The translations under genes were made by a program, and so were the position numbers. Under the pieces are notes generated by a model that was not told the origin of the DNA, ran no database searches, and was given only the letters and a program-made list of their open reading frames with translations. A stretch of DNA of 64,000 nt from Chytridium lagenaria (Eukaryota > Chytridiomycota > Chytridiomycetes > Chytridiales > Chytridiaceae), in NCBI GenBank assembly GCA_025449115.1, contig JAHLKC010000012.1, forward strand, positions 248,001 to 312,000. Reading direction: 5' to 3'. Below are positions 1 to 10,899 of this stretch, in pieces. Numbering within the stretch: the stretch's first letter is position 1; each line of letters opens with the position of its first letter.

Positions 1-2846
1 GAGAAGTGGAATGAATTGGTGGTGGTACGTTGCCGTTTTTTTGTTTGTCTTGTTTTGGGGAGAAAACGTTGAGTGTTTTTTTGGGGGTAAAATAGGCTTT
101 TGTTGCCAAGGCTACGGGACAACCTATCCCAACTGCTGTGACTGAACGTCCTCCTGCTCGGCGTCGTGATCCTCGTCTTCGTGCGGCTGTTGAAACCACT
201 GAAACTCAATCTCTCCTCCCTTCTCTTGGAACGCTCGCCCCACCTGTTCCCATCATTCAACCCCTTATCGACCCCGCTGCACTTCTTCCTTTCCTCATCC
301 CCCAAACCAACCTACAACCCATCCCGCAACCCATTCCCCAAGTCGCCATTCAACCCCCACCTCAAGACCTCTCTCTCACTCTCTCAACCCAACAACCCCC
401 AGAACCCACCTCTGACGCCCTCTTCCACCCACATGACGTTGAACTCCCTGCTTATGAACCCGATGACGCGCTCTACGTTGCAAAGGAGGCTATTGAACGG
501 GTCATGGAGATGGAGCCGATGTTTGCCGTTCCGGTAAACTTGGTACCGGTTGTTGGAGTTGGGTTTGTGCCGGATGGGGAGGGAGGGACGGATACCATGC
601 CGAGTGCGAGGGCGGGATGGATGATGGTTGTTTTGAGACTTGTGACGGCGCATCCGGAGGAGGAGGAAGGGGGGTTGATGGGGAAGGTGTTGGAGTTTAT
701 TATTGAGGATTTTAAAAATAGGTAATGGCTTTTTTACTCTTTTTTTCCGTCGGTGAAAGTTGCTGAATGTTGGGAATTGTTTTAGACAAGAATTGGCTAT
801 TCTTTGGTTATACGAAGAATATCGCCTATCCCTTGAAACCACCGATACCTCTCGCTACACAACCCTCTTTATGAATCTTCTCCACGGGCTCCGTGGTGAT
901 CCTCGATCCGGTGATGAAAAGCTCCCTGGTCTCGATCCCCGTGATCGCACGTTCACGAGATTCCTTGTTGACGCCCCACATGTGCCTGAAGAGGCTGTGG
1001 AGGATGTGGTGAGAGGTTATTGCGAGGATGCGGAGAGGATGTCGCTTGGGTTGACGACGTTGAGGGATTTGGTGTTGTTGAGACCGACGATTCGGGGGAG
1101 GTGTTTGGAGATGTTGTTGGAGTTTTGTGTGCATGAAGGTGGGGGTTTTGTATGTCATGACATTCCCTTTTTATTCATATCTTCTTTCGTTTTTTTCTTT
1201 TCCCTTTTTTCTTTTCTCCTTTTTAGCCAAGGTCACGAGGTCGAATGCTATTTTGATTGTGAAGAGATGGGTTGCTCCTGATCATCCGATTTTGGGGGCG
1301 CCGGTGGAGGAGGTTGCGATGGGGAGTTTGAAAAAGCTTTTGGAGCCGCCGGTTCTTGGTGAAAAGACGGAGGAGGTTAAAGATGAAATAGGGTGGGTAC
1401 TCTTCTTTCCGCGAAGTATGGATTGACGGCTCTTTATTTTTAGGGATGTGAAGCAAGAAGAGAAGAAGGAAGATGGACCAAAAAAGTGGGAGGAAGCGGA
1501 GGCGATTAGACATTTTGAGTTGTTCTTTGCGTTGTGTAGTAAGAAACATGAGTTGTTGAAAGAGTAAGCTTTTTTCTTTTTTCCTATTTTTGTTTCTTCA
1601 ACTCACTCTTTTACTCATTTATTATAGAATCTTCCAATTATACGCCTCCTTCCCATCAGAGGTCGCCGGTTACATCCTCACCCACATTGAACCTCTCATT
1701 CGTTTCATGGCATCATCAGCAACGGATAAACTTCTCTCCATCCTTTCCTCATTCCCCGAAGGTTCTGAACCCCTCGCCCTCCGCATCGTCACCGTTCTCT
1801 GTGATGCCAGCAAAAAATCCGGTCCGATTGATCGCACCCTTGTAGCCGCTATTTGTCCTTGTATGAAGACCGTAATCTTTCCGCAGAATTCGTCTTGCCG
1901 ATTTTAGAGACGTTGGATAAGGTGAATATTTTTTGCTATATGGGGAGGGATCTTCGTTTTTATTTTTTTTGTTTTAGGCTAATTATTTATTCTTTTTTGC
2001 GTAGAATGCATTCTTGAAGAGTTTGCCCAAATTGCTGATGCTTTTGGATGGCAACGAGGAACAGGCAAAGGTGGCTGAGGAGGCGGTTATTAAGGTTATT
2101 ACGCCGGTGACAGGGACCGGGGTTGTGGCGGAGATGAGGACGCCGCCTGTGAGTCCAGCCGAGTTTATGGTGACGGTGCATAATCTTGAGGAGAGTGTTG
2201 GGGTGATGAAATGTTTGAATGGTGAGTCTATTTCTTGGATTTTCAGAATCTCAATGACGTTTGTGCTAGGCGTGCGTATGTGCTTTAAATATCCGGAAAT
2301 ATTTAAACAGGAGATTCTCGGAATGGTAATTCAGAGGCTTATTGATCAGCCTAAAACGCCGATTCTTTTCATGAAAACTGTTCTTGAGAGTGTCAAGCAT
2401 TACCCGTTATTGACTGGGTTCAGTATCACTGTTTTAACGCGTTTGGCTGGAAAGAAGGTGTGGACTAACAAGAATCTCTGGGAAGGGTTTATTCGATGTT
2501 GTGTGGTGAGAACCCTACACAAACATGTAGATTTGTACTTACAACCTAAATCTAGCTTACCGCCCCAGACTCCTTCGCAATGCTTGTCGGCCTCCCGCAG
2601 AAACAAATTGAAGATATTCTCGCAAAAAGCCCTCCGCTCAAACCAAAGCTGTTTGAGTACATCAACACGCTCCCACCTCAACGGTCAGCGCGCTTAAAGA
2701 ACATTATTAAACTTGTCGCGCCCCCAGCACCGCCTCCACCACCACCTGGTGATTGGGACAGGGAACGTGGAAGGGATTATCGGTATGATCAGGGAGGGCC
2801 TAGTGTTGATGAGAGGGGAAGAAGACGTGTGGTCGAAGGGCATTAA
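1..2846 (+). CDS. SYMPK: Symplekin / Pta1-like mRNA 3'-end processing scaffold (3' part, 5' end outside window)
   Basis: Scaffold of the pre-mRNA cleavage and polyadenylation machinery in the nucleus. The C-terminal symplekin region is readable across at least eight exons: a proline-rich stretch (about 160-480), LLHGLRGDPRSGDEKLPGLD (about 880-940), YASFPSEVAGYILTHIEPLI (about 1638-1700), RLAGKKVWTNKNLWEGFIRC (about 2443-2502), and an end with ILAKSPPLKPKLFEYI followed by a short proline run and a charged RDxR tail. Introns are short (for example about 722-785 and 1392-1441) with GT and AG ends. One single-base frameshift near 1855-1862 separates DRTLVAAI from the continuation LYEDRNLSAEFVLPILETLD. 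The stop TAA at 2844-2846 lies 9 bp before retroelement 1. Family assignment is confident; exon edges are approximate. Confidence 0.85.
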
Positions 2847-2855
2847 TTAATACAT

Positions 2856-3027
2856 ATAATCTGAATATATGACTTGAGATTCCAGGTGGACTTCAATGTT
2901 ACACAGCGTCCGGACTAGTTCGGACACTGCGAAGCATTGAAGTCGGCGGAGATGGGAATATGGGCAGATTGCCCATTTTCTTCCATCACAACTGCATCTT
3001 CAGTGCAGTCCTCCTCTCGTCGTTTTT
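2856..3027 (+). repeat. Element 1 split direct repeat A1 (172 bp)
   Basis: Matches A2 at 8640-8811 over its whole length by eye. It contains a long imperfect palindrome (2890-2943): outer arms ACTTCAATG and CATTGAAGT, inner arms GTCCG and CGGAC. The copy begins 9 bp after the symplekin stop codon. Confidence 0.93.
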
Positions 3028-3055
3028 TATCGGACACTACGCTTCCTCGCTCCTA

Positions 3056-4640
3056 ATGGCTGCTGCCCTTCCTCCCCTGGACCCCAACACGACTACTTAC
3101 GACGGCACTCTCCTTAGTGCTTTCCAGTATCGTAACCTTCGAAACGTCGCTCTAGCTTTGGGCATGGTACCTCCCCTCCCTAACTCTCTCCTGACCCTGT
3201 TGCCAAACGTTATGGCTTACCTTTCAGCTATTGACCCTCGTCCGGCTATGGACCCTCATACTTTGTTGGTAGCTTTCGGTGGCCCAAATGACCGCAATGG
3301 TGAGGGTCAAGCTGGTGCGAACGGTGATGGCGGCCCTGGCGGACAGAACGTTAACAATCAGGACCAGGAAATCTTGGGCAACAACCACAATGCTAACAAT
3401 GGCAACGGAGCAGACCCCGCTGCTCCCGTCGAAAATGCAGTTGTTCTTCATGCAGGCAACCTCGACAACGGTGAAGAAGACGTCCGCCGACAGCTCCAAG
3501 CCCGCATCGAGTTCCTTGAGAATCAAAACCGTTTAACGGCTGCGCAACTCTCTGTTGCTATGCGTTCCGGCACTACTCGCGTTCCTCTCTATCCCGCTCC
3601 GGCTTCCGCCTTGGATCTCGGCCAGTTTCTCGTTGACGCTGACCGGCTTGACGACCCCCTGTTACCTGTAAGTTCCTATTTCATCTCTGTCTTTCCCTTT
3701 TCTTCCTTTTTTCACGAGTCTTTCAACTCCGGGCAAGCTTTTCCACCATTCCACGGGATGACGGTAGCAACACCCATTTATTCTTTTCATTTTTCATATC
3801 ATCCCATTCTTGCTTTCTTCCTTCCCTTTTTCTATTTGATCTTTTCCAGACGACCGTCTGCCTCTGGACCCCGGTCCTCCTTTCCTACTATTGTTTGGAC
3901 GACTGTCTTCCTTTCTTCACGACGTTCGTCGCCCTCGCATTTTATTCTGGACGACCGTCCCTACCACCTGGACAGCTGTCCTCCTACCTCCACGTGATTC
4001 CCATCATGTTTTCCAACCAACCTAATAACTTTATGTCTTTCATAGGACATTTCCATCTATGTCTCGCTTGGCGGGTTTTCCGTAACGAGGCCACCATGTT
4101 TACTCGCCATGACATGGGTACTCCTGCCTGGTCCACCACCCGAGAGGCGCTGTTCCACCACCTTAACCGTATCCGCCAAATCGGTGTGGAGTGCCGTTGT
4201 CTTTCTCCTGCCAGATTGACGCCTGGGAAACCCTCAGCTCCGGCAATTATTTTCGTCTTCCCGACGACTCCTTCCCTTCAAATTGGAAGTTACCGCCCTC
4301 CTCGACGTCCTAGGTTGGTACATGCCAAGTCCAAACGCCAGCCTCATCACGACAAAGGTCGCCGCTGTTCAACGCCGCCTTGGTGAGACAGTCCGTATGA
4401 CAGCTCACCTTAAAACCCAGCGCCGTACTGAACCCCAACCCTCCTCATCTTCATCCCGTCCCTATGACCGTCCCACCCCTCACCCAACCTTCAAACAAAG
4501 AACCGTCCTCGTAAGGAACACACTTGTGGTCATTGCCATGCTAAGGGCCACTTTGGCCACACCTGTACCCAGCCTTGCCAGAAGGCCAGCCCCACCAGTG
4601 ACCTTTGTGTGCGTAACAAATGTCCTTCTTAGCTTTCCTT
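3056..4640 (+). CDS. Element 1 ORF1, gag-like protein with CCHC zinc knuckle (intron, frameshifted)
   Basis: Presumed nucleocapsid-like protein of element 1. The chosen ATG is at 3056, just past A1. The first exon codes a Gly/Asn-rich linker and a short coiled stretch (RRQLQARIEFLENQNRL), ending LDLGQFLVDADRLDDPLLP. A GTAAGT donor follows at 3668 and a TTTCATAG acceptor ends at 4045, giving a probable 378-nt intron. Downstream, in another frame, is a zinc knuckle with spacing C-x2-C-x4-H-x4-C (CGHCHAKGHFGHTC, 4525-4566). At least two frame changes between 4045 and 4525 prevent a single ORF. Element 2 has a related ORF1 with an intron at the same place relative to a shared GQ motif. Confidence 0.65.
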
Positions 4641-4734
4641 TTCATTCCCTAGTTCTTTCCAAAGCATTTATTAATAAACGCTTCCTCCTTACCAACTGTG
4701 TTCTCCTTTCACCTCTGTGGTTCCTTTTAGCTTC

Positions 4735-6900
4735 CGACACCGTCTCACTGGTGTTCAGTTTCCGGTGAACCCACCTTACCTCCTTCACGGCCGGCGTTGG
4801 CTTCCCTCCTCCAGGATATTCTATCCGGCTCTCGTCACCTCACTCCATCGGATATTTCCTTCCCACACCCCGACTACTTTGTCGCCGGCTGTGTTAACGC
4901 CAATACCTTACCCATGTGGGAGGAAATACTGGCATATTCTCCTACCAAAGAAGCCTCTACCATTACACGCTGGATTACCGAAGGTATTCGCGTCGAGGAA
5001 TTCATGGTTCCTTTTACTGGCTACCACCGCGGTCTCCCTTATTCCAGCGACACTCCCCCTCGCGGCCTCGCTCCTTGTATCCGGTTCACCACAATTGCTG
5101 CCTTCGTTGAGACCTCCACACGCAAGGACATCCTCTCTGGTGCACGCCGCATTCTGGGCCCTGTCTCCGATGGTTTCCCACCTTCTCTCCACATGGTTTC
5201 CCCTATTCTCATTGAACCTACAAAACCACGCAAGTGCGACGATTGCACCCTTCTCAATTGCTGGATGCAACCTCCTAAGTTTACGATGGAAGGCCTCCTC
5301 TCCCTTACATATTGGGAATCCCACCGCGCAGCCGTCATCGATATTGCTAGTTGTTTTAATAACATTCCCCTCCATCCTTCCAGTTACAAGTACTTTGGTA
5401 CTATAGCTGTCCTGGATGGAGTTCCTCATTACCTCGTCGCCACCGTCTTAGTTTTCGGCTGGTCCCCCTCGCCCTACATTACTCAAACGTTAGCAACGGC
5501 GTTAACTCGATTTATACGCGCTTGGCACATACCAGTTGTCATTTGGATTGATGACGCAGCGCTAGCTCCCAGCACCACGGCTTCCTGCTCCACTTCTTGT
5601 GCTGCCGCAGACTCCGTAACAGCTTGGTGCCTCCTTTGCATCCTCACGGGCTACTTCATTTCTTTATCCAAGTCCATCTTTCTCGCCGACCCCTTTTTGC
5701 TTTCTGGGCTTGAATGTTGACCTCCATTCACGCACTTTCTCTATTCCGTCAGACAAGCAACAAGTTTTCTTATCTCTCGTTACAACAATCCTCTCGCGTC
5801 CCATGGTCCACCTCTCTGTTTTGGAACGCTTCGCAGGAAAATGCGCGCACCTCTCTACCATAACCCAGGAGGGCTCTCTTCACCCGCCAACTTTACATCG
5901 CCATCTCCAATTCTCGCCGCCACCTTAATCGAAACAAGAAATCCACTTCTCTTATCCACCTGACCCCACCAATCCTTGACGAAGTTCACTTGTGGGCTTC
6001 CATCGTCGAACAAAATTCTCCGTACCTCTGGGCTACCTCTGCCCACCGAGTAATAACGATTCGCACCGACGCTAGCAATACTCGGTGGGGTGGTCATCTT
6101 TTTCAGTCAGCTCCCCTTGCTCAACTACCCACCTCTTCAAAAATCCCTGCCTTCCTTCCTTCTCCTCTTGACCTCCAAGCTGGCGGTGACCTTGACGTGG
6201 ACCTCCTGGCGGCTGCCGGTGCTTCCATAAATCTCCGCGAAGCCGTTGCCTGCTATAATTCACTCGTCGCTTTCACTCCGCACCTGCAGCGTTGTTTTGT
6301 TGACGTTTACGTTTCGCCGGACCTCAATCGTGCTTTGCTCTCCCCTACTTCCCGCGATTGGCTCAATATTGGCGTCGATAACGAAGGTCTTTATAAGGCT
6401 CTCGTTAAAGGTTTTCACGCTCTTCTCCCATCAATAACGAGATCCGTAAGATTTTCACCCTTTGCCAGTCCTTGGCATCCGCGCTCGATTCCATCACATC
6501 CCTGGGGTCGAGAACATTGAGGCAGATGCTATTTCCCGTGAAGACCCTTCAGCCGATTTTGCTCTCCTCCCTCACATCTTTCACCGCATTTCAACCCGCC
6601 ATGGCCCTTTTACCATCGACGCCATGGCTACCCTGGTTTCCCACCAAGTCCCGCGATTCCTTTCCCGTTATCTTGCCCTGGTGGCCGGCACTAACTTTCT
6701 TGCTTGGAAACCTGACCTTCATTCACCACCTGAAAACCTCTACATTTTTCCCCCTTTCTGTATGCTTGTTCCACCATACACCACCTTTTATCTTTACGCC
6801 TCACTTTTACCATAGTGGTTCCCCGCCTTTTTGAGTCCTGGTACCCCGTTTTATCAGCTGCCGCAACGGAAAGTTGGTTATTAGGTTCAAAGGGCGACTT
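4735..6900 (+). CDS. Element 1 pol: reverse transcriptase and RNase H (frameshifted)
   Basis: Copies the element RNA into DNA. RT signatures: PTKPRKCDDCTLLNCW (about 5218-5265), motif A VIDIASCFNNIPLHP (about 5334-5378), the motif B region VFGWSPSPYITQTLATAL, and motif C VIWIDDAAL with the catalytic GATGAC at 5550-5555 (IDD in place of the usual YxDD). RNase H follows with TDASNTRWGG (about 6064), an INLREAVACYNSL glutamate segment (about 6226) and the final EADAISRED (about 6518). Behind it is the DIRS-type extension GPFTIDAMATLVSHQVPRF. No protease or DDE integrase is seen. The frame changes near 5718, 5930 and 6450. The family is clear; whether it is active cannot be judged. Confidence 0.85.
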
Positions 6901-7110
6901 CATGCTCCGCGGGATACTGCCGCACGGCCCGCACCCTCACCACTTTACCTTTACCTTATGATTTTATAGTTTTTCACGTGGCCATTAACCACCCTCTCAC
7001 TATATTCTTCCTTTTACATTTGCGTTTTAAATATATTAGACTGTACACAAGTTTATTCACCACTTTCCTTTTCCTGCCTCCTTTGTTCTAACATTCCTCT
7101 CATTCAGACC

Positions 7111-8504
7111 GGGGCCGTTCTTCGCACATGCCACCGCTGTGCTTCCTCCATTCACCCCAACCACTTATTTTGTCCCCAGTGCGGCGCTCAGGTTGTTACT
7201 CCCGTCGCTTCCTTTCCTCCCTCCATTGACCAAGGCTATTTAACTGAACGACGCAACGCGTTTGCGTCCTCCCTTGCTCTCCTTCCCAAGGTTCTCCTCA
7301 AGATAAGGCGGTATCCGCTTTCTCTGCTTTCCTCTCCTCCCTCATACCGCCAGTCGATTTAACTACCGCCAATCCCTCCCTGGTTGTTGATTACCTTATT
7401 TCCAAGGACGTTTCGGCGAACACACAATATCACCACCTCGATTGTCCCCACAAAGGTATCGCCTTAGCACAAAGGCGTACCTTTGTTCGCTGTCCGGCAC
7501 TTACCTGCCCTTCGCCAACCCGTTGCCCGCACCGTCTTTCCGAATCCCACGCAAAGCTTCTTTGTCCCATTCGCGCTGCTCCAACCTCAATCCAAAATCA
7601 CATTAGTCTGCTCAAAACTGGTTTACAATCTGCAGGTTGGACCGACCCTGGTCTCCCTTGACCTCTCCGGGAACCCTGCTGATTCCTCCATGGTCCGTTC
7701 GTACCTGGAGTTCCTACAACGTGAAGGACAAACAGCTCTTTTGTCTCCAGTGCAAGCTACTCCAGTTTTCCCTGAGAAACTCGCTGTCGCCCTTTCTTAC
7801 TGGTCTTCCATTGCGGCCCAAGCCCGACGTTCCCGCTCCGATCGTTCAACTCCTCGCTTCACCCGCTTAGTCGCTCTTCAGAACGTGGCATTTTGCCTCC
7901 TTACATCCGAGGCCGGTTATCGTGGTTCCGACATTGACCGGCTTGACCCTAACGCTATCACTTGGCTCCCGGATGGTAATGGAATCCATATATCCTTGTA
8001 TTCCGGGAAAACCATCAAAGCTGGCATGGTCGAACGCATAATTCTTCGTCCCGGTCCCACTCAGTCAACGTGCGTTATCCATGCATTACGCGAATATGCT
8101 ATTGAATCCCGCACCATGGGCTATCCGCTTCTCGACGGCCGTTACGTCTTTCCGTCCATCACGCCCGTTTCCTATGACCCCAACTCCACCATCTCCTACC
8201 CGGTCATGCAACAACGTTTTGCCACCGCTTTACGTGCACGACGTTGCTACATCAACGAAACCCTCCATGGCCTTCGCGTTGCATCAGCCATTTCGGCAGT
8301 TGTGACTGATGATGGCATATCCGCGGCGATGGCCACCGGCCATTGGCGCTCTCCTGCCACCGCGCCCGATATTCTCAATTGGCTCGCGCGGTTACGCCAC
8401 AATCCCGCATCACCGCCATTAACTGGCAACGCGCTTTGTTAAAATGGCGTACCGATCTTCCTGCCTTTTTCTTTTTTAGTACTCTCTATTTTGTACCTCA
8501 ATAA
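7111..8504 (+). CDS. Element 1 tyrosine recombinase (integrase of DIRS/Ngaro type)
   Basis: Integrates the circular element DNA. The catalytic domain shows the first Arg in GYRGSDID (about 7918), the HxxR box in LHGLRVASA (about 8263), and GHW (about 8338). After a one-base shift at GCGCCC (about 8363-8370) the frame continues as ARYSQLA, giving the nucleophilic Tyr, and runs to a TAA at 8502-8504 that overlaps an AATAAA. Upstream is a Cys/His cluster C-x15-C-x4-C-x5-C-x12-C (7431-7565) that is conserved in element 2, and a small zinc-ribbon-like CHRC...CPQC near 7120-7180 that is not. Another frameshift lies near 7650-7680. The start is uncertain; an acceptor-like CATTCAG ends at about 7110. 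Confidence 0.85.
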
Positions 8505-8571
8505 ACACCTTCATTATAAGCATTGGGACTTTTGCTCACCAGCACTCTTCTACTTTCTTCCCCTAAGCACT

Positions 8572-8642
8572 GGCTTTAGACTTACTGCTCGCTGGAAGTC
8601 CCGCTTATTTCCCATAGCTGAATCGTCAACATTATAGTCATA
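8572..8642 (+). repeat. Element 1 split direct repeat B1 (71 bp)
   Basis: Matches B2 (9040-9110) with about three mismatches. It runs directly into A2 and shares the three bases ATA (8640-8642), the likely core where recombination joins the two element ends. Confidence 0.92.
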
Positions 8643-8811
8643 ATCTGAATATATGACTTGAGATTCCAGGTGGACTTCAATGTTACACAGCGTCCGGACT
8701 AGTTCGGACACTGCGAAGCATTGAAGTCGGCGGAGATGGGAATATGGGCAGATTGCCCATTTTCTTCCATCACAACTGCATCTTCAGTGCAGTCCTCCTC
8801 TCGTCGTTTTT
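8640..8811 (+). repeat. Element 1 split direct repeat A2 (172 bp)
   Basis: Second copy of A1. It carries the same palindrome (8674-8727). It lies between B1 and the tRNA-like segment. Confidence 0.93.
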
Positions 8812-8962
8812 CACCACCCACCCTCCTGTCCTCCTCTATTCTTTTACGCAACTTACTATATCCATTTTACGTGCCCCCACACCGTCTTCCTTTCTTTTCA
8901 CCATTTCGTTAATTCTTTATTTTCATTTTATTTATTTTCTTTCCTATATTTTCTATGTTACA

Positions 8963-9015
8963 CACCACACTGTGACTTTCAGCCCCAGGTTCAATTCCTG
9001 GCAGCCGGTGTGGTG
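8963..9015 (+). ncRNA. Element 1 tRNA-like hairpin with T-loop and Pol III B-box match
   Basis: Closing stem CACCACAC (8963-8970) with GTGTGGTG (9008-9015), 8 bp. Inside it is a T-arm-like hairpin: CCAGG, loop TTCAATT, CCTGG (8985-9001). The hairpin includes GGTTCAATTCC (8988-8998), which fits the B box GGTTCRANNCC. No D-arm, anticodon arm or clear A box is seen, so it is not an ordinary tRNA gene. It lies between A2 and B2, the same place as the fold in element 2. Expression is not shown. Confidence 0.5.
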
Positions 9016-9039
9016 GGGTTTATCCGCGGATCCGCTTCG

Positions 9040-9110
9040 GGCTTTAGACTTACTGCCCGCTGCGAGTCCCGCTTATTTCCCATAGCTGAATCGTCAACAT
9101 TATAGTCATA
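9040..9110 (+). repeat. Element 1 split direct repeat B2 (71 bp), right end of element
   Basis: Matches B1 with about three mismatches and ends ...TATAGTCATA at the right boundary. Seipin starts 128 bp downstream. Confidence 0.92.
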
Positions 9111-9237
9111 TTTTCTGGGATGACGTCGTTGAATAATTAAAGACAAAAACGCCAATCAGGAGACAACTCTCGTCCAGAATCTCTTCTTCGCTCAGCTACC
9201 CCCTGAAGGGCTATAGCCACAAAACAAAAATATATCA

Positions 9238-10827
9238 ATGTCAACGCAGTCTTCCACATCGACCTCATGGGTAATGCATTTTTAGAAAGCCATACCTAAT
9301 GTTTTTAGGCGTCCACCATCCGTTTGTTCATGTGGATCCCCACCCGCAAAGTCCTTGAAGCAGGCATCACCTTTCTCACCCGCACCCTCTCATCCGACAA
9401 AACCCAACGATCCGCACTTGGAATCATCGTCTTCACATGCCTTCTCCTCGGACTCCTCTCCATCTCATCACTGACCTATGGCCTCTTTTATTGGCTTTAC
9501 ATTCCAAGAGTCGCGCATCTTGTGCCAGTGTACCTGCAATATCCGTCATTGTTGCCGCCTGAGCCGAATTATGCGGGGATGGAGGCATTGAACATTCCAT
9601 ATGGGGTTGCGGGGTTGATGCAGAAGGTTGAGGCCAATGTAAGTGGAGGAGCGTGCTGTGTGAGGACTAATGGTTTTTTTTTTTTTTGGTTTTAGTCGGG
9701 GTTGAAGGTGGATCAGCATTACAATTTGGGGTTGCAGCTTTGGGTGCCAAGCTCTACCCAGAACTTTGATTTAGGTAAGTTGGGGACGTGAATGTTGCTC
9801 TAAAGTAGGATTAGGTAACTTTATGATATCCATGGAACTGCAATCTGCCGCGAATAGACATTGAGTGTATCAAACAGGCCGGTAAGTTTTACTTTTACCA
9901 TCACATCATGCTAAAATCAACCAAGGTTATCTTAAAATACAAGTCCCCACTTTTACGCACAATGTCAACTGTTTACACAGCTGTACCCCTTCTTTTCGGT
10001 ACAACAACAGAATCCCAAATCCTTAACGTCCCTCTCATAGAGGACTATGCGGAAACCAAAGACTTCCCCGCCCACCACGCCATCATCCGCATCTCAACCG
10101 CTAAGCTCCAAGTCTACCACACCTACATCACCGTTGAGGCTCATTTCCAAGGTCTCCGCTATTTTATGTACCATTGGAGCGCCACAACTGCCTCTGTTTT
10201 CATCTCCTTCTTCATGTTCTGGTACTCCATGGTCGGACTTGTGCTGTGGAGAATGTTTGTGTCGTGGTTCCAGAATGCGGGAGTTGCAAACGTTGGGAAG
10301 GAGGCACCGACGGAGCTGTGGAAGAAACGGGCGGAGGAGGAAGTGGAACCGACGGATTTGCATGTGGGGCAGGAGCTTTTTCAGGAGAATTACGCGGCGG
10401 AGGCCACGACTTCGAGTGATGAGGATGACGAGCCGCGTGAGTACGATGACAGGAGGTATCCTTACGCTTCACTTCAAACCAATGAAGGCAACGGTACAGA
10501 AGACGTGCATGTTTTAATCCCAAGAAAGTTCTTGGGAACCCTGTCGAACCTATTTTGATCCCAGGTGGCGCGTCTTCTATGCTCTCGCCAACCTCTCCGC
10601 AATTGTTATCATCCGACCCATTCATCATGACGGGCCCAGCCTCGCCTACAGTGTTGACGTCTTCCCCGAATAGATCCACGGTGCCAGCTATGTACAGGCA
10701 GCCGTCGAATCCGGTGCATCTACCGGGAACGGTGGGGTCTCCCGCGTTAACGGCGACTAAAATGGAGGGAGAAGTGGTTAGGGATGTGTTTGATGAAGAT
10801 AGGGGATTTAAAGCGCAGAACGCGTGA
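9238..10827 (+). CDS. BSCL2: Seipin (lipid-droplet assembly protein of the ER)
   Basis: ER membrane protein that forms oligomeric rings at ER-lipid droplet contacts. The ATG at 9238 opens a short exon that splices (intron 9271-9308) to an N-terminal membrane segment (SALGIIVFTCLLLGLLSISS). The luminal seipin fold is seen in LQLWVPSSTQNFDLGNFMIS, SNRPVILKYKSPLL and LLFGTTTESQILNVPLIEDY. A second membrane segment follows (SVFISFFMFWYSMVGLVLW), then an acidic cytosolic tail. Introns also lie at about 9640-9696, 9777-9814 and 9885-9926. Two frameshifts are likely: near 9862 (a TGA cuts the SNRPVILKY segment) and near 10528, after which the tail continues to TGA at 10825-10827. Without the second shift the protein would stop at 10557. 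Confidence 0.85.
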
Positions 10828-10899
10828 ATAAATAAATAATGGTGGTCATGGTTTTGTACAAGAACAAAGCTTGAGCATCTGTACAACTATATTTTCAAG

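Larger units (their letters stand above)
2856..9110 (+). mobile_element. Element 1: DIRS/Ngaro-type tyrosine-recombinase retrotransposon
   Basis: A complete element of about 6.26 kb bounded by split direct repeats in the order A1 (2856-3027), ORFs, B1 (8572-8642), A2 (8640-8811), B2 (9040-9110). That order is the signature of Ngaro-like DIRS elements, which integrate through a circular intermediate with a tyrosine recombinase and make no target duplication. None is seen: left flank ends TTAATACAT, right flank begins TTTTCTGGG. Coding content is gag-like with a zinc knuckle, reverse transcriptase plus RNase H, and tyrosine recombinase, all in sense. All three are cut by single-base frameshifts. 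There are no LTRs, aspartic protease or DDE integrase, so it is not a Ty1/Ty3 element. Confidence 0.9.

Noticed and set aside
4908..5429. Minus-strand ORF opposite the RT domain
   Set aside because: It is a shadow of the pol reading frame with no family features.
8338..8442. Loss of the catalytic tyrosine in the element 1 recombinase (ATAPDILNW in the long frame)
   Set aside because: A one-base shift at GCGCCC restores ARYSQLA, which aligns with ARYSLLS in element 2, so the Tyr is still encoded.
2856..9110. LTR retrotransposon of the Ty1 or Ty3 type
   Set aside because: The repeats are split (A-B-A-B), there is no protease or DDE integrase, and a tyrosine recombinase is present.
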